This document shows, piece by piece, positions 59,177-64,000 of a stretch of 64,000 nucleotides of DNA. The translations under genes were made by a program, and so were the position numbers. Below the pieces are notes generated by a model that saw only the letters and a program-made list of their open reading frames with translations, searched no databases and was not told the DNA's origin. The stretch's first letter is position 1, and the number at the start of each line of letters is the position of its first letter. Source of the stretch: Gordionus sp. m RMFG-2023 (taxonomy: Eukaryota; Nematomorpha; Gordioida; Chordodea; Parachordodidae); assembly GCF_954871325.1 (NCBI RefSeq), contig NC_088776.1, forward strand, positions 10,788,052 to 10,852,051, read 5' to 3'.

Positions 59177-61187
59177 ACAAATCATTGTTGAAAATTTTAT
59201 TTATATGATAATTTTTTTTTATTACATTATCTGTCTGTAATTTAATTCATTGCCTTAATAAATTTTTGTTTTAGCAATGATTAGCCATTATATTATTTCG
59301 AGTATTTCTTTAAATCTGAGATATTTTTGGCACAATTATTATTTTTCTGTTATATCTCACGTCATTATAAGTGGCTGAGAGCTCGAATGGGGAAGGGCAG
59401 TCCTTGTATCTTTAATAAGGACATCGGCTAGCTCAATTATAATATATGGTATTGAGGGGGCTGAAGTATAGAGAATTCGTAGGGGAGATTGTGAGCCTGG
59501 GTAAGCGGCTGATTAAAAATAGGCAGGACACACATAGTAAATAAAAACATAAATTTACCAAATTATAAATAAAAACACAAGAATGTTATAAGATAAGTGG
59601 TCATTTTACCAAAGTGTAAAAAACTGAATATTAGTTGTTGTAAACACACACAACCCCAAAAATCAAGAAGACCGGAGTTATATAAAGAGCGAAATCCAGC
59701 AGGCTCATAGTGGCTATGTCATTGGATCAAACAGGTGTGATATTTTTTATCCATTTTACAAGATTTTCCTATGGGGGGGGGGGGGGTAAGACCTATAAGG
59801 TGGGTTTTCCCGTCATAAATTCTATTGTAAGTTCTTAGGGCCCGGCCACTTATTGTAGGCCTTTGGCTATTTTATATTTTTATAAAAATAATTTTATGTT
59901 TTAACTTTTGAATATAGTTATTTGTTATATATATAGTTATTTATATTTTTATAAAAAATACTTTTTTTCTAAAAATTTTGAATTTATAGTTCGTTATTTT
60001 TAAAAGTTATGAATTACTAAATTTTTTTCAAATTCTTCTTTAGAGCTATGTAAAAAATTTTGGGGGAGAGGGGGAATGGGTGCAGGTGGAAAATTTTTAT
60101 TAAAAGAGGACAGACAAATCCCCCCCCCCCTTCCCACCTCCCTTTTGTTACGCGCTTGGAACCTTGTTATAAAAAAATTTGCATTACCGGAGCCAGTTTT
60201 TTTTTAATTTAAAAATTTTTTAATGAACGAATCACAAATATTTTATTTAATTAAATTATATATTTTTTTTAAATTCTACTACTTACCAGGATGTTGTCTA
60301 GCATTTATTTTTTTGTAATTAACCCATTTATTTGTGTACAATAAAAGTGAGGCTAGATTCTAGGAGACCGGGGTAAAATGATTGACGGGGTAACAATGTT
60401 TACGCGAATAACTTTCTAACCCTTAAGTATAAATACCAATTTGGTGTGAATATTTTTATATCTAATTTCTTACCTATGTTCATTTGAAATACTATCCTGG
60501 TTTGACATATTTTGCCAAAAAAACCTATTTTTATATCTAAAAATTTGCCCTCCTAATTATTTTATTTTTGGCATAATATATTATGCCTCAGAATTTAAAA
60601 TTTTGTAGAGTTCCTTAAAGCCATAGATATGAAGTAAAATTTATCGGAAGTTAATAGCTCAACTAGAAATCACGCAATAACTATTTTTACAATATATATC
60701 TCCTTGGGGTAGTTATGGGTAAGGCGGTTCAGTTTGATTTAAGCAAAAAGATCATTTTCAAATTTAAACGTCTACACCGTATAAAAAGTTAATTTTGAGC
60801 AAAAAAGAAAATTAATAAATAATTTGTGTTATTTGAAATTAAACTTTAAGTATAGTTCGCTAAGGGAAAGAATAATTGAAATGTTCGCTATACCTAAAAT
60901 GGGCATATTCAAATGTGCTATTTTTGATATATTTTTTCACATTCTTATATTGTATTGATTAGTTTATATTAAAAGTGATGAATAGATGTCAAAATGGCAA
61001 CTATTCAAGTAAACAATATCGTTATTTTCAAATTTATTTTAACCACTTTAACGTGATTTAGCCACTTTATTAGCCTGGGTATGAGGTAAAATGGCAAAAA
61101 TGGCACAATTTACATAATTTATCATAGCTCCTAAAGTATTATAGGCAAAAAGCTACACCTATTTTTTTTATTTTGAGGAATTTGACT
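59177..61187. other. Gene-free stretch
   Basis: Holds repeat R1 and a stretch with GGGGTAAAATG-type motifs near 60370-60400. No coding sequence or RNA was recognised. Confidence 0.35.
59758..60060 (+). repeat. Dispersed repeat R1, copy 2
   Basis: Same-orientation relative of 1900-2130, with a 14-base G run at 59773-59786. The mechanism of spread is not visible. Confidence 0.5.
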
Positions 61188-61638
61188 TAGTGATCTGCAT
61201 CGGGCCTAATTTTTCAAGCCCGACCCAGCACGAAATTTTTTCTAAAAAAGTTTTGCCGGCCCGGCCCGAACCCGAAATATATTTTAAAAAAATTTACCGG
61301 GCCGGCCCGAATTTATTTAAATATAGAAATTAATTTTTATAATTACTTAAAATAAAAGACATATGTTATATAGCGTTTAGTTTCAATAAATTAAATCAAA
61401 AATTTTTATTTTACATAAAAAATTCAATATAAAATTGATAAATTTAGATATATTTAATAAAATTTCTAAAGTCCGACCCTACCCGGCCCGAAATTTTTTT
61501 AAAAATATCAGGCCCGGCCCTGCCCTGCCCAAACCCGATTATTTTAAATAGAATTAGGCCCGAGCCCGGCCCGAAGCCCGTTTTGGCCGGACCAGACTCG
61601 GGCCGGGTACGAGCCGGGCCTAATTTTGCAGATCTCTA
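61188..61638. mobile_element. hAT-type MITE with GGCCCG-rich ends
   Basis: 451 bp with inverted ends TAGTGATCTGC and GCAGATCTCTA and a 7-of-8 target duplication (ATTTGACT at 61180-61187, ATTTGGCT at 61639-61646). Blocks of GGCCCGGCCCGA flank an A+T core shared in reverse with 19275-19641. No coding sequence. Confidence 0.8.
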
Positions 61639-61750
61639 ATTTGGCTACTGTTAAAATAATTTATAATTTGTTGTTTATGTTTCAAAATTTTATGGTAAAA
61701 TTTTAAAATATAAAATATCCATAAATAATGATTCATCATTTTCTTTTTTT

Positions 61751-61907
<157 letters not shown>

Positions 61908-61915
61908 GGATCTGT

Positions 61916-61965
61916 CATAGGGCCCCGGGCCGGATATGAGGGGAAAAAAATTGTGCAGATCTCTA
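61916..61965. mobile_element. End fragment of a GGGCC-type hAT MITE
   Basis: GGGCCCCGGGCCGG followed by GTGCAGATCTCTA is the right end of the same family as 61188-61638. The microsatellite sits where its interior should be, and no left end is seen. Confidence 0.5.
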
Positions 61966-62354
61966 GAACAAACATTCCTTTATAGGATTGATTAAATAGT
62001 GTCATGTTCCTCTAACATCTTCGTTTAAAAAAAACAAAATCAAATATTGAATAAATATATCTATCGCCTTTTTCCAAACTAATTTGAATTTAAAAACTAT
62101 TTTTAAATTTATAATTGTGCTTACGCACATCGTAAATAAATATTATCTTTAAATTGTTTCGATTTCGATTTTTTTATCGTGCAACAAGCGCAATTCTATA
62201 AATAACTAATTTTAAACAATTTTCTAAGGTTCATTGTGCATATAGGCATTTAAAAGGTAAATATGAGAGTATATAAAAATACTAAAAAAAATTAGCTTGA
62301 TTATTTGAAACTTTTTATTTTTGAATTTATTCAACTTTCATTTTCCACTATACA

Positions 62355-63993
62355 ATGACATCAGGAGTTTATATCTACAACATATTCCTAGGCTTGATAT
62401 GCCTTGCTATCGTTGATTTAAACACCGGGCTCACCATTCAGAGAGGTTTTGAAAAATTTTGTTCATAATTTATTTAGGTAATAATATATATATAACAAAA
62501 AATTAGTCAATTTATTAAAATTTAAGAGTCATGCCATTTTCAAACATAACTAACGATCAAATGGCTTATGAAATCCTCCAGATCTTTTTTTCAAAAAAAT
62601 TATAATATTATATTTAAAAGAAATTATAACGACAAATTATTATCCTTTATTTGTAAATAAAAAAAAATTACTAGAAACATGCCTTAAAAACCGTTTTGAA
62701 AAAACAAACAAACATGATGTCAAGAAATGGCTTTCTTGAACATAACTGTTTTAATCGTTTCATTGATTCTAGTGAAACAGAAGAGTATTTTTAAATTTTA
62801 AAAATTTGAATGCTTCATTATTTTGAATAAAATATATTTTTAATTATTTAAATCTTCACACCATATTGAAAATTGCAATAGAGGCACTTATACTCGAACC
62901 CAATAGCACATGCTGTGAAATGCGATATGAGTCAAAGTATGGAATAAAAAATTTAAAACTCGAGTTACATGATACTGGCGTTGATAGTACTTTCACCTAT
63001 AATTTAATGGCGACATTTATAGCTCCTCTATCGTTGCTTCCTCATCACTCACTCGAAGGCTATTTTTATACATTGTACGAATATGCAAATAACGGAGTCA
63101 ATCTTGTCGAAATGATTGAAAACAAACAAGTCCCATTAGAAAATATAGATGAAGTTTATTATTATTTTTTTAAATATTTAAATTAACATAACTATTATTT
63201 AGTGATATATTATATAATATAAATATATTATTTTTTTGTAATAGATCGAACAAAAATTCCTTATGAGAGATTTAGAGAAAAGCGTAAAATATTTCATAAT
63301 AGTCTCCGTTCTTTATCACGGTATCAACCCTATGATACAGTTTTCAGCTATGCACACATTCAAATGTATATAATATTTATTCATTCTATATAATTTTTTC
63401 TAAAACAAAATATCACCTATATTGGTAAAAAAATATTTTTTATAAATTTTAAAAAAATATTTAAAGAATTCCACATTTTAAGAATAATAAAATTAATCTA
63501 TTTTTTTTCTAAATTCCAAGGCCTTTAGAAATTCGATAAATTGCTGGTTAACAAAAAAAAAATTTAAAATTATAGGTGAGTCCTAATTTATAGAAACGCG
63601 CTCGTTATTTACTTAAGCCAATAAATAGGTATAATTTATAAATTGTTTGCGTTATTTCACAAAATACTAACGCCAATGTGTCATTGTTAACCTTATAAAG
63701 AATTATCTGTGATTTCGATAGTGTTTAAATAACGCAACGCTAACGCGTTTAATATAAATTAGGCCTAAATTACAATTGTTTGTTTTTAAAGGATTTGAAT
63801 TATACGTTGTAAAAAGCAATAAGTAAATTTTATAATATATATAAATCATTCCGTTCTGGTTATACATAAATAAATTTTTTAAAAATCAATAATAGATTTC
63901 AAAACTCAAATTTAATATATTTTTCAAAATTTAATTAGAAATATTATTTTTTTTAAATTACAGATCAAAACTCACCAAATGAGATCAAAATTG
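62355..63993 (+). CDS. Unrecognised secreted or membrane protein, 5' part of gene
   Basis: Exons 62355-62445, 62882-63153, 63245-63365 and probably 63964-63993 join in phase with GT-AG borders and give about 171 residues before the window ends. The first exon starts at an ATG and encodes a hydrophobic stretch ([11 protein letters not shown]) that looks like a signal peptide. The mature part begins near [10 protein letters not shown] and contains a CC pair (NSTCCEMRY), [20 protein letters not shown] and [14 protein letters not shown] do not recognise the family. The donor of exon 2 could also lie 24 bases earlier, after codon CAA, without changing phase. The gene continues past the window, so its real size and function cannot be judged. 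Confidence 0.55.
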
Positions 63994-64000
63994 GTAAATC

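Overview
The window reads as animal (metazoan) nuclear DNA that is very A+T-rich (roughly a quarter G+C by eye). It has spliced genes with GT-AG introns, many small hAT-type DNA transposons and two retroelements. The host genes are a DBH/MOXD-family (DOMON plus copper monooxygenase) protein, a SNX7/SNX30-type sorting nexin and the SMC5/6 kleisin Nse4. Together they point to an invertebrate animal, but I cannot name the taxon. Introns range from 41-48 nt to about 13 kb.

Layout. 1-16.3 kb: a DBH-like monooxygenase gene on the + strand; its 5' end was not found, and ten exons can be followed from 2927 to the stop at 16298. One 6.75-kb intron holds a tRNA-derived SINE and MITEs, and a 748-bp hAT-like element sits just after a later donor. 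The protein keeps the fold's cysteines but has lost four of the six copper ligands, so it looks like a pseudoenzyme. 20.2-38.3 kb: the sorting nexin, ten exons and about 526 residues, whose intron 7 (23998-37181) is packed with mobile DNA. That intron holds a G+C-rich retroelement (24536-27766), a Ty3/Gypsy element (28045-33566) and a hAT nested in a hAT (34.1-35.6 kb). Both retroelements have the same odd build: one coding body flanked by inverted copies of their own 5' ends.

39.9-43.1 kb: hAT elements. 44.0-46.8 kb: Nse4 on the - strand, four exons recognised, first exon missing. 47.1-59.2 kb: a repeat-rich stretch with hAT copies that have clear 8-bp target duplications, permuted inverted repeats, a decayed Gypsy-like pol fragment and a purine microsatellite. 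61.2-62.0 kb: GGCCCGG-rich hAT ends and a CTTT microsatellite. 62.4-64.0 kb: the start of an unrecognised gene whose product begins with a signal-peptide-like segment and which runs off the window.

The host genes have no obvious shared pathway: one is secretory or membrane-bound, one endosomal, one chromosomal. The long stretches between exons are mostly A+T-rich DNA with old or young mobile elements.
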